This document shows, piece after piece, positions 22,100-33,639 of a DNA stretch of 64,000 nt. Source of the stretch: Strongyloides papillosus. Its lineage: Eukaryota; Nematoda; Chromadorea; Rhabditida; Strongyloididae. The position numbers were made by a program, and so were the translations under genes. The notes beneath the pieces were generated by a model. It was not told the DNA's origin and ran no database searches. It was given only the letters and a program-made list of their open reading frames with translations. Position 1 is the stretch's first letter, and each line of letters opens with the position of its first letter. The DNA is taken from positions 310,001-374,000 of the forward strand of contig SRSI01000049.1 of NCBI GenBank assembly GCA_005656395.1, read 5' to 3'.

Positions 22100-25000
22100 A
22101 TGGAAAAGTTCAACATTTCAAGGCAGCTACTAAATTTACATGAAACGACCCGTCGTTTCTCAGCTTTCACCATCGACAGAGGTATGTTTAGCTTTAAATA
22201 ATATTTTATTTCTTAAAAAATAATCTCTATTATTCTTTTGTGTCTCTAAGAATATAAATATTAATCATCAAATAAATATTTAATATCATTTTCTTTCTAT
22301 TATTGGAATTGTTACTTATCATAACACACTACAAAAATGAAATTCCCCTTTTTTCCCACATAAGGTTTGTCTACCACTCTTTAAAATCCCAAAAATAATT
22401 TGATACTTCCAAATCTTAGTAGATTCAATTATTAATTCATATAATCATTAATTTATTTTTCATTGAAACTCTATAAGTAGTGTTTAAAACACACTATAGT
22501 ATCAATGAACATACATAAATCATGTATTATACTTTTTTTTTACTTCCACTTTGATAATACATATTTCTTTTAGAATATATAAAAGATATTTAAAAATTCA
22601 ATTCCTTTTTTATATCTTATAAATTCTTACTTTTTTTTTATTAATTTTCTATTCCATTAATATTGATATTTCTGTTATGGATGGAAAAAATTTATACATA
22701 TATGGAAATATAGATTGAGGTATCAGTAGGTGAATAAATTTATATCCTTTCGATGATTACATTTTAATCATTTATCACATTCATACTCAAAACATCTTCT
22801 CGTTAATTTTACTTATATTAAAAACATAAATATTTAAAGAAGTATTTTAACCTTTTTTACACCCTTGTATTTTTATGGCAAAAAGAATTAATCATTTTTT
22901 AATCTATATATTATCATTCCAAATAAATGATATACTTTTGAATTTATTTCACCATAAAATAGGCACACACATTTTCATAACCCTTAATTATGAAAAAGAT
23001 AATTTCATTTCCTTATCACATACTTAAAAATGAAAAATTTTCACCCTAATAATTATATTTTTATGACAAATTTATATAACGTAAATATTAATATTAAAAC
23101 TTTTAATTATACTTATTATATAATTTCAAAAATCAACAACAAAACGCAGCTAACAGTAGGTTATGCCTCTTTTAACCCTTTAATTTTCCATTAGAATATT
23201 AGAGAAGTATAAAACAAGAATAATCATTATGGAATGATAAAAAGTTACATTTCTATTTTATTTTAATAATAATCTTACTCATATATTATTAAAAAATTCA
23301 CTCTACCATTGTTATTACATAATTTGTGACATCAAATTTTTTTCCACAAACTTAATATAAATATATATTCTTATACTATTATTATTCTATATTGAATATA
23401 ATTGTTAATGATAAGAATTTTAATAAAATAAATTTAATTGTAACTTTACGCTTATTATGTATTTTGTATTCCCCCATTCATTTATCATTTCTTCTTCACA
23501 TTTGATTCTACATTATCATTATACTTAAGATAAAAAAAGATGATTGATGAGATGGATATTTAATAATACATATTATTTAATTTTAAAACAATATCCATCA
23601 CACTCCATTTTTTATAATTCATAATATCAAGAACATATCGTAAAAGAACTTTTTAATGAAATTTTTTATGTTACACTAAAACTATCAAACTTATATAGTT
23701 TACCCCAAACCATATTCTAGAAAAACAAAAACTAAGTCCCAAAGAAGTCCAAAACTAATAAGAAAGGCACTTATTTTTAAATTAACTTATTGTTTAACAA
23801 AAAATTTAAATCTTATTTACATAAACGTTTCCTTTTCATCTAATAAAAATCTCATTCTCCTCATATTTAAGTATAAACCTCTTATTTTTACCATACGAAT
23901 ATCTTGTCAAATATATGGTAAACTTCATTTTTAACTTCCTTCTTACTTTTTTTTTCATAACCATGAAACCTAAATATAGAATAAATTTATTTTAACTAGA
24001 AACATCATACAGTGTCTTGGATGGTACCCTTTCTCTCTGGAACATAAACTTTTTCATACTTTTTTATATGTAAAAATTTTTGACTTTTTAATTATCATTC
24101 ACTCTACTATTTTATAACTATAATTATTTTTAAACTCATCCCCTTTCATAGAATCTAAACTACAAATATATTTAAACAATTTAACAACATTTTCTATCAT
24201 CTACTATCTCACCAAATAAAGAAGGTAATTGACTTTCCCTTCTTAATTAAAACAAAATTATATTTCAAAAATTGTTTATTTCTAATATGTTTTAATATAG
24301 ACAAAAAAATCATTTAAAATATACATATCTATATATAAAACATATCTTTAAAAATATATCCATCAAAATTCTATTTATAGAAAACCGAAATCCAGATACA
24401 ATTCTGGGACATTTATATTCTATTTATATTTACTATATATACATATTCTCATGAAATATGACAAAAAATTTTTAATTTAATTTTTATCCTCAACTCTCCT
24501 TATCTTCTCACATTCAAATGATAATATAATTTATCATAGCTTTTACTCCTGATTTTTTGTACCCCTTACACAGACACGACTACCAACTCTCTCTTCTAAG
24601 TATGGAGAAGTAATTATTTGGGTTATTAGGAATTTTTGACAAAAGTTAATTGTTCCCTAACAACATCCTTCAAGTTACTTCCAGCTTTTATTAATTACAT
24701 TATCATAATATCTTTTAATATTAATAAATATTTGAATAATAAAGAAGGAAGTTATTAATTTAAAGATAAGGATACGTTTTTATGAACATAACTTACATTA
24801 CAAATTATCTTGTCTCCCCCTCTCACCAACCAAAATAAATCTCCAAAACTCCTGTGTGATACAAAAATAAAGTAATTGGTACAAATTATCCTCCATCCAT
24901 AATAAACAGCTATTCTAAAAGAAGAAAGAAATAAGGAAAAAAAATCTTTCCATACAAACAAAATACATGTATGAATATCTATATATTTAACAATTATCTT

Positions 25001-27947
25001 TGTCTACTACCATCTAAGTATATTTTAAATGTACTTGACAAAGCTTTAATTATCCATCCCTCATCTACTTTTTCATCTCCCTCTCCCTTTAATTGGTTAA
25101 TCTTTTTCAAAAAAAATTTTATGATGAAAATACCATTTCAAGTGACTTTATTTTTTTGCCATCCCATACCCTCTCCACTACGAGTTCCTTTTTATATTCC
25201 CTCTCTTTTTGTATCTCCCATTCATCAATGGGTACTTTCTTAATACACAAATAAATTTCCAATCTCCACCATACATACACTCTCCTTCCACACATCATAC
25301 CCTGATTTCTCCTCTTTCATTACAAATTACATTTAAAAATAAACATTACTTCAAATTGTAATCTCCTCTCCTACACTTTTTGTTTCTTTCATCTTTTTCA
25401 TATTATCATCTATACACATTTATATTTATTATTTTTTAATACATTATTGTCTCTTTATTTCCCCCTCATAACATCTGTTTTTAATTACTTTTAACCTTTT
25501 ATAATTGTGTTTGTAATTTGAGAGTTATATAAATATAAAAGTATTTTTTTGACGTTTTTCTTTATCCATTTTAATGGTAGGAACCATTACTTTTGGCTAT
25601 AAAAATGTTACATAATTACTTTTTTAACTTCCCTTCCTCATAAAATCCTAAAAAATATTAATAACAAAAATAATAATTAATTTTAATTACCTTAATCAAA
25701 ATCCTTTACAGATTGTTGTAACTCTCCAACAATATTTTCAACAACCATGGATGAACGGGTGATCCTTAACGTTGGTGGGATAAGGCATGAGACGTGTCAG
25801 ACGACGTTAAAAAAAATCCCTGCCACGAGGTTGTCGAGGTTGACACCTTCCCTGGCTAATTATGATCCCATACTTAATGAGTACTACTTCGACAGGCACC
25901 CAGGGGTTTTTCCTATGATACTTAATTATTACAGGACCGGGAAACTGCATTATCCCACAGATGTTTGTGGACCCCTCTTCGAGGAGGAACTCGAGTTCTG
26001 GGGCCTAGATGTTAACCAGGTTGAACCATGCTGTTGGATGACGTACACACAACACAGGTAACATATAATCTATCACCAAGTTCCATCCCCTAACCACAAG
26101 ACACATTCTTACAGAGATACTCAAGAAACACTGGCAGTCCTAGATAAATTAGATTTCGACATCCCAGAGGAGGAAGATCCCCAGACACGGGAGCAAAGGA
26201 TAATGAAAAAATTTGGCTGGGAGGAGGAGTATTGGCAGGGGAAAATAACATCATGGATGCGCCTTAAACCTCAAGTATGGGCCCTCTTTGATGAGCCGTA
26301 CTCCTCGAAGTTTGCTAAATGCATAGCCATAGTCTCAGTTTGTTTTATAATAGTCTCAATTGTGTCGTTTTGTTTCAAGACTCATTCAGGTTTCAAGACA
26401 TCAAATATTGTCGTAACGGATATTTATATGGCTAATGGTTCGGAGAACTTTGATTCGGGGTCCGGGTACCTTTCGGTGGATAAGACGAATGTGGAGCCTT
26501 TTTGGATATTTCCACAGATTGAGTTTGCCTGTAATATATGGTTTACTTTTGAGATTCTTATTAGATTCACTTTCTGCCCAAACAAGTTAAGGTTTTTTAA
26601 GAGTCCTTTAAATATTATTGACTTGATAGCTACTATTAGTTTTTATATAGATGCCATTCTTGTGAGGTTATTAATCAATGATGCACCTAAGGATGTTGCT
26701 GAGTTCCTATCGATGATAAGAATCTTGAGGTTATTTAAATTAACACAACACCACCGTGGTCTCCAGATCCTCATCCACACATTCAGGGCCTCAGCCAAAG
26801 AATTGATACTACTAGTATTCTTCCTAATCCTCGGTATTGTTATGTTTGCTGCTTTAGTTTATTATGCTGAGAAGACGGAAACCAATCCGAATAATCAATT
26901 TAATTCTATTCCTCTTGGCCTATGGTGGTATGTTTTTTTAGTTGTTTTGGCAATTAAGATGATTGTTTTTATTTACATGTCTTTACAATTAACATGATAC
27001 TTTTTGTTTATCTGTTTTTTTTAATTATTCTATCTATTTCCAGGGCTATTGTTACGATGACAACAGTGGGATATGGTGATATGGCTCCATCAACATTTTT
27101 AGGAAAATTAGTGGGTAGTTTATGTGCCATTATGGGTGTCTTGACGATAGCGCTTCCAGTTCCTGTAATTGTATCTAATTTTGCTATGTTCTATTCACAT
27201 TCCCAGGCCAGGGAGAAGTTGCCGAGGAAGAGGAGGCGTGTCCTTCCTGTGGAGCAGGTTAGGCTTCAGGCGCGGAGGTATGCTCAGGCGATGGATGGTT
27301 TATCTACTGGTAGGAGAAGAAATGCTATATCACTTCAAAATGATAAAGGTATGTTATTTTGTGGAGTGTGAAAATATAATTAAATTGTTATTTGTTTTTA
27401 AATATGAAAATTTTGCACGGTTAGCATTCATTATAAATGCACAATGACATCATTTCTTAATAACATTATTGTGTTCTAAAAATAGAAACGTCTATATAGC
27501 GAAGGTGACTTGTATAGCGAATAGATTATTAACTTTAAAATCTATTATACTTCCAATGTTAATATTAAATGTGGTGAAATATTTTTGTTACAGATATCAT
27601 ACATAAATTAGTATAAATAAAAGATTATAGGAATGATTTAACAAATAAAATAGTAGTCTTTTTACCATCCATAATATCTCTATTTTTATGATTTCCTATT
27701 TTCAGAAAATAATAATGTAACGACAACAACTTCGAAGATAAGTAATAATACGATGTCGTCAAATAATAATAACAATAATAGTGGTAATGTTAATAATAGT
27801 AGTATTAGTAACTCAATTAATGAGGGTACCCCAAATGAGGAGGTCAATCTCCAGGAAGAGAAGGTATCAAATATTAATTTGCCGGTCAATGAAGAAAAAA
27901 GTAGTATTGATAGTACAATATCATCACCTCCAACAGGAAGCCTTTAA
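22100..27947 (+). CDS. Shaw-type (Kv3) voltage-gated potassium channel
   Basis: Exons: putative 22100-22181, then 25712-26057, 26115-26927, 27044-27348, 27706-27947. All junctions are GT-AG and in phase, giving 595 residues (556 if it starts at the ATG at 25747). The T1 domain ([37 protein letters not shown]) is followed by the Shaw signature [10 protein letters not shown]. Six membrane spans follow; S4 is [18 protein letters not shown], and the selectivity filter TTVGYGDM lies across the 26928-27043 intron. The last exon codes an Asn/Ser-rich cytoplasmic tail. It forms tetrameric delayed-rectifier channels in excitable cells. Relatives in C. elegans are egl-36 and the shw genes; I cannot choose between them. 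Exon 1 is inferred from phase and donor only. Confidence 0.93.
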
Positions 27948-28907
27948 ATATATAATATATATCCGAAAAATCAAATTATCATGTACTTCATTTTGTGTAT
28001 ATATATTTAAACACCCAACACATATAATAATATCATCCATAAAAAGAGAAAAGAAGAGACAAGAAACGAAATTGTTAAGAAACAATTGAAGAAAAAGAAA
28101 AGTTAATTTGAAATGATTTATTATTAACTTGATATGATATTATACTCCAACACATAATAGATTTCTATATTTATAATTTCATTCATCTTCTTTTTATTCT
28201 CTCCCCTCCCTAACTATACATATGCATATTTTTATTTAATTCCATAATTTATATATTTTATCATACAAATATATAAGTTTACAATAATTGTAAAATTACA
28301 TTCATTATTTATATTACAATCATTTTATCTCTTTTTTTATCATTTTGATTCAAATATCCTTTAACAATATTACAAACTTGCATATCATTATTTTTTATTG
28401 CTAATATTTTGTTGTATATATTTATTAAAACTTCTATTATGGTGTAATGATTTTTTTAGACTACTAACATTGATGTGTTGATAATCTGTCATGTTTTTTT
28501 TTCCAAATATTATTAAATAAATATTATTATTATTAATGATAGTAATAAAAATAAAATTAGTGTAATTTTAATGACGGTGTTTTTAATAGTTGAATAATTT
28601 TTAAAAATTGTCATAAATATGGTTGATAACTTTTAAAATTCGTGTGATTTTATGTTTTGCTCTTTCTGTTCTTTGTTTTATGCCTACCTTCGGGTGGTAA
28701 TGACGTCAGGGGAAATGTTTTAATCTAACTATAATAAATTCAGTGAAGGTACCCGAAATGAAAGTCAACTGATACGCGTACGAATTTATTTTATGACTCA
28801 TGAAAGTCACTATTAGTTTAATATATAACCAAACTTTATAATAAATATTGCTATTTTTTCTGTAAAACGTAAAAAAAAATCCCACGTTAATTTTTTTTAG
28901 TGATATA
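27948..28907. other. Intergenic between channel and phosphate transporter
   Basis: AT-rich 3' flank of the channel, then the presumed promoter of the phosphate transporter. The only notable site is the perfect TGACGTCA palindrome at 28701-28708. Confidence 0.5.
28701..28708. promoter_or_regulatory. Perfect CRE-like palindrome TGACGTCA
   Basis: Full 8-base cAMP-response element, 200 bases upstream of the phosphate transporter ATG, in otherwise AT-rich DNA. It could bind CREB/ATF bZIP factors. A chance match is possible. Confidence 0.35.
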
Positions 28908-30431
28908 ATGATTGGTAAATCAACTTTCATTCTACTCTTGGGTATCACAATTTCATTGGCACTCGATATCCCATCAGGTTCAACATCTTTTCCATTATGG
29001 GCCCTAATCGTTGGAGCTGTCTTTGCCTTCACTCTCGGTATGGGTATGGGTGCCAATGACGTGTCAAATGCTTTCGGAACATCCGTTGGAAGTAAAGTAT
29101 TAACTCTCAAAAAAGCCTACATCCTAGCAATAATCTTTGAATCCCTTGGATCTATACTTGTAGGCTACAATGTAACAGATACCGTCAGGAAAAGTGTCGT
29201 TGATATCAATCTATATTCCGGTTACGAGAAAGATCTCTTTTTCGGTCAGATAGGTACACTTGGTGGGTGTACTGTATGGTTATTTGTGGCTACAGCCTTA
29301 AATTTACCTGTCTCCACGACACACTCCCTTATCGGAGCAACTGTTGGGATGAGTTTGGTTATGAAAGGTTTCGATGGGATACAATGGAAGACTATTGGTA
29401 ATATTGCTTTATCATGGGTGTTATCACCACTCCTTTCCGGTATCATTTCGGCAGTTTTATATATTATTGTTGATCACCTTGTCCTTAGGACTGATGATCC
29501 ATTCAGGAGTGGTCTTACATTCCTACCAGTATTTTATTTTTTCTGTTTGGCATTTAACTCATTTGCTGTAATCTTTCAAGGATCAAAAATTTTACATTTA
29601 TCATCCCTTCCAATATATATAGCCATTCCTGTAGCATTGGGAATTGGCTTAATAGCAGCCCTGGCAGTACAATACATCCTCAAACCACGAATCCTAAGAT
29701 GGATCAACGACACCCAGGAAACAAAAGTAGAAATAAACCTCCAAAAAAGCAGCATCCAAATAGTGGTCAAAGATGACAACCAGGCAATTACATCACAACC
29801 TGAAAACGCCACCAAAAAAGATGATGACGAAACAAGTTTTTTGAAGTGGTTACTACCAACACGCGATAGAAAAATAAATGAGAAAACGTTAAAATTATTC
29901 ACAACCATCCAAACATTTACTGCATGTTTTGCTGGATTTGCTCATGGAGCTAATGATGTCAGTAATGCTATTGGTCCATTCTCCGCTATGATTGGTATTT
30001 ATAATGATGGGAATGTTTTTCAGAGGAATGAGGTTCCTTTGATTGTACTTGTCTTTGGGGTTTTTGCTATTTGTGTTGGGTTGGTACTCCTTGGACATAG
30101 GGTTATTAAGACTGTTGGACAGAAGATGTCTGAAATTAATCCTTGTAGTGGATTTACTATAGGTAACTTTTTTTTTATTATTTATGATAAAAACTTTTCT
30201 TTAGAATTTGGTGCTGCTGTAACATCATTATTAGCTTCTAAAGCAGGCCTTCCAATATCCACAACACACTGTTTAGTAGGTTCCGTTGTTGCTGTAGGTA
30301 TAGTTAGATCAAGACAGGGTGTAGATTGGAAAATCTTCAGAAATATTGCACTTTCATGGGTAGTTACACTTCCGGCAGCAGGTATTGCATCAGCAGTCAT
30401 CGTTATGATCATTAGGTTTTTTGTATTCTAA
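28908..30431 (+). CDS. PiT-family sodium-phosphate cotransporter
   Basis: Two exons (28908-30162, 30205-30431) around a 42-base intron that is in frame if unspliced. Splicing restores the family motif CSGFTIEFGAAVTSLLASKA. Protein of 493 residues. It carries the duplicated PHO-4 signatures GANDVSNAFGTSVGS (about residue 50) and HGANDVSNAIGPFSA (about 350), each with a downstream PVSTTHSLIGA/PISTTHCLVG motif that forms the transport core. Two membrane halves flank a hydrophilic loop (about residues 255-325), the cytoplasmic loop of SLC20/PiT proteins. It imports inorganic phosphate across the plasma membrane. C. elegans has several paralogues (pitr genes); the exact orthologue is not determined. 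Confidence 0.95.
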   Translation: MIGKSTFILLLGITISLALDIPSGSTSFPLWALIVGAVFAFTLGMGMGANDVSNAFGTSVGSKVLTLKKAYILAIIFESLGSILVGYNVTDTVRKSVVDINLYSGYEKDLFFGQIGTLGGCTVWLFVATALNLPVSTTHSLIGATVGMSLVMKGFDGIQWKTIGNIALSWVLSPLLSGIISAVLYIIVDHLVLRTDDPFRSGLTFLPVFYFFCLAFNSFAVIFQGSKILHLSSLPIYIAIPVALGIGLIAALAVQYILKPRILRWINDTQETKVEINLQKSSIQIVVKDDNQAITSQPENATKKDDDETSFLKWLLPTRDRKINEKTLKLFTTIQTFTACFAGFAHGANDVSNAIGPFSAMIGIYNDGNVFQRNEVPLIVLVFGVFAICVGLVLLGHRVIKTVGQKMSEINPCSGFTIGNFFFIIYDKNFSLEFGAAVTSLLASKAGLPISTTHCLVGSVVAVGIVRSRQGVDWKIFRNIALSWVVTLPAAGIASAVIVMIIRFFVF

Positions 30432-30649
30432 ACTTATATATGTATTTTTTTATATAATAAACTTTAAATATTTCTTATCATATCTTGTAAATTTTTTGGT
30501 AAAATAAAGTATAAATTTACATTCTTTGTTGATTGTATTCATTTATTAGGTTTGAAGATTATAAAATAATAAAGCAATCCAGTAGGTGATCATTGATCAT
30601 CTAATGACCATTTTCTTAGTCAAAATAATAAGAAGAAAAAATACTTGAT

Positions 30650-30742
30650 TTATTCCATAATTAACAAGAAAAACAAAATTCCAACACAATACAATACATA
30701 CAAGGAGATAATTGTCGTAAACTTTGGACCCAGGAATTTCAT
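30650..30742 (-). CDS. Possible 30-residue single-span membrane peptide
   Basis: ATG at 30742 follows a T-rich stretch ending in TTTTGTAG by 9 bases, the arrangement of trans-spliced starts in this window. The peptide begins MKFLGPKFTTIISLYVLYCV and ends after one hydrophobic span. The GPK start recalls RNase kappa (V-ATPase-associated), but the family's second half is absent. It may be a small gene, a truncated one, or chance. Confidence 0.25.
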   Translation of the reverse strand: MKFLGPKFTTIISLYVLYCVGILFFLLIME

Positions 30743-31710
30743 CTTCTCTCCTACAAAATAAAGTACCATTATCATGATAAGGTAAATACACCTTTACCTA
30801 ATTGATACACATTATACAACGTGTCTCCATTTAACTAATGATAAAATGATAAAAATATCTCTTTTATTCATAAAAGGTTCCGATTTACCATCAGACAATA
30901 CCAATAAAAAAGAGAGCTGGTAAATCAAAAGAACAAGACCATTTCTCTTTAGGGTAATTGAAAGAAATGAGAAATTGTCAGATAATAATTTAATAAAGCA
31001 ATTATATAATACCTCATTAATGTAATATGTACATTTAAAGGACCACCATGTAGATAATAAAGCATGTTCATTTCTATTATTAATTCCTTTACAATACCCG
31101 TCCAAATGTGATAAACTTACTCTTTACCTTATTATTATTATTTTAACATGAAATTTTCTCGCCTCCATTTATAGGTATTAATATAATATATTCTTAGCAT
31201 GAACCTTTATTATTATTTTACATATTCATGTCATAATAGATAATAAATACCTCACGCATTTATTTATTGTTCTAAGCTTCTTAATATACCTTACTTTACT
31301 GGTAATTACCTCACTCAACATACCTTTCTCTCATAAAATTTTCGCGCTCCATTCACACCTATAAGCCCTTTGTTTAACTCCACCAATGTGCCATTTTCAC
31401 AGAAGTCCCATTCTTTATATCTACAAGTCATCTACCATTTTTCCACCAACTTTCCATTACCTATCTATCACACACCTCCACATCCCTTTTATACACTTCT
31501 AAATTTTGAATCTTAAACTGTCCATAAATCTTATATTCAAATTTTTAATTAATTATTTCCTTTCTCAGGCATCAAAAAAATTTTACCCTCATTCTACTAA
31601 GATCTCTCTTATATCATATAAGGATCTTATTTATTATTATAAACCACTCTCTTTTTCTGTACTTCAACTTTCAAGAAAGCAAACCAATAAAAAGTTTATC
31701 ACAAAGAATA
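30743..31710. other. Intergenic
   Basis: 5' flank of the POU gene. Minus-strand stretches near 30812-31105 are open but unrecognised. A TTTCTCAG acceptor at about 31562-31569, 140 bases before the POU ATG, may be a trans-splice site or the end of a 5'-UTR intron. Confidence 0.4.
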
Positions 31711-33301
31711 ATGAGTGACGTCGCCAGTTGCCCGGAGAAGATATGTGAGGGAGGGGAGTATTACAACGAAGTAATAGGTACACAAGATTTATGCGAAACT
31801 CCAAATCAAGGTAATATATCACCAACCACCGAATGTACACCATCACATTTCTCCTCCTTTTGTTCCTCTGGTTTTGGTGATCTTGACTCAACAACCACCT
31901 TTGCTAATCTTCCTCTTACCTATGCCAGTAATTCTTATGGTGCCTGGAGTTTGAGTACCGATACAAACCAAACGAATTTCAATAATTACGGTTATTGTAA
32001 TTATATTCAGGAGATTGATAATAATACTGGAGTTTATCAGAATTATTACACTCAAGGATACCACTACAATACTCCATCTATAAATAACTATACTGATGTG
32101 TAAGTTTCTCTCAAGTACCCATAAAATAATACACCATTTCCAGTCCGATGACATATGTAACTGAGACATACGAAGAAAGATCCCAGACAACAACTTTTCA
32201 AACAACAACCCTTGAATCATCCCAGATATTGGAGAACACCTGCAATCAAATAACAGAATACCACAGGGAGGATTCACAAATCGAGGAACTTTCAGGTTAC
32301 GATCAAAGATACAACACACCTCAATATCATATGCTTGAGAAGGAGGACTGCAACTCTAAGAACTTCACGACAAAAGAGCAGTATTATGATTTTAATTACT
32401 CCCAGGAGATGATGGAGGTTATAGAGTTCTTCCGCTTCAATAAAAAGTCAATCTTCGAGAAGGGTATCCAGGGAATTGATTGTAATTACGATAGTAATAA
32501 TGATAACAGCAATGATAATATAGGTAATTGTGTCTCTGTGAATGATTTGGTTGGGGATGATCAAGAAGATGTAGGATGCCCCCCATTGAAGGTACAGAAA
32601 ATGGATACTGAAGACAAATCAATGGTAGAAGGCGCCACCACCACCAACCTACAAATACCCTTCCCACAAGAATTAACAAAAAAATTCCAAAACGAGATGA
32701 TTGTCGAGAGTATCGAGGTATTTGCAGCAAGTTTCAAGAACCAAAGAATATCATATGGTTTCACTCAAGGAGACGTCGGCAGACACATAGGATTGCGATT
32801 CGGAAACGAATTCTCCCAAACAACCATCTCAAGATTTGAGGCTTTGAATTTGAGTTGTAAAAACATGCTGAAGCTGAAACCAAAGTTGGAGGAATGGCTT
32901 ATTAGTACACACCAGCTTTTTCAACAAGGATACACGGCTCTTGAGATTAATGAAAACCATCTTCATAATAGGGTTAGTTCGATTTATAATGTTTTTTTAT
33001 TATTTGTTTTTAGTTCCCCAAACCATCGATAGCTGAACAGGAGGCTAAGCAACTGGCTGAGATAAAGAAAGTCAAGAGACAATACATTACCGATTCCTCA
33101 AGGAAGAGACGTAAAAGAACCAATCTCGTACCGGAGCAAAGGAACAGTCTTTACAAGAGGTACCTCCAAAATAACAGGCCATCAGAGGAGGCTCTTAAGG
33201 AGATTGCTGATGATATTGGTTTGGATGTTAATGTCGTTAAGATATGGTTTTGCAACAGAAGACAAAAAGATAGGAAGTGTGTTAAGAAGGATGATGCGTA
33301 A
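31711..33301 (+). CDS. ceh-18: POU-homeodomain transcription factor, ceh-18 type
   Basis: Three exons (31711-32099, 32144-32972, 33014-33301), introns of 44 and 41 bases. A long Asn/Tyr/Thr-rich N-terminus precedes the POU-specific domain ([20 protein letters not shown] ... [15 protein letters not shown] ... LKPKLEEWL, about 32705-32900) and, after a short linker, the POU homeodomain ([20 protein letters not shown] ... [17 protein letters not shown]). The helix-3 WFCNRR with Cys50 is diagnostic of POU factors. Nematodes have three POU genes; this is clearly not unc-86 (POU4) and too diverged for ceh-6 (POU3), so ceh-18, which acts in gonad sheath and epidermis in C. elegans, is the best fit by exclusion. 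Confidence 0.9.
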
Positions 33302-33639
33302 GGGAGGATGATTCATGGGATTCAGGTACTTTTTTATTTAATTAGTGGAATTTTATGTTGTTTATTATTGTACATTATTATCGATATAATAAATTACACT
33401 ATATGTGTTTTTTCTTTTTCTTCCAAACTTCTAACAATCCATATAGGGATTCTATCTATTGATACTAGTTGCCTATTGTTGTAATGTCAAAATAAATCTA
33501 TGATCATGATGACAAAACAAAATTACCTCCACATGTGCACTATCCCAATTTGTCTACAATAACTCCGTTCAAAACATATCATAGCATTCATCCTTTTTAC
33601 CCCAAATTATTCTTATCTATCTCCAATTTTTCGCATAGT

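Noticed and set aside
24755..25243. Open frames in the AT-rich channel intron
   Set aside because: Low-complexity Phe/Ser/Leu-rich peptides without splice context; expected by chance in AT-rich DNA.
26994..27447. Extra frames over the pore exon of the potassium channel
   Set aside because: They read through the 26928-27043 intron or shift frame; the spliced frame restores TVGYGDM.
30812..31105. 97-codon minus-strand frame upstream of the POU gene
   Set aside because: No recognisable motif, no convincing start context, AT-rich composition; kept only as a note in the intergenic entry.
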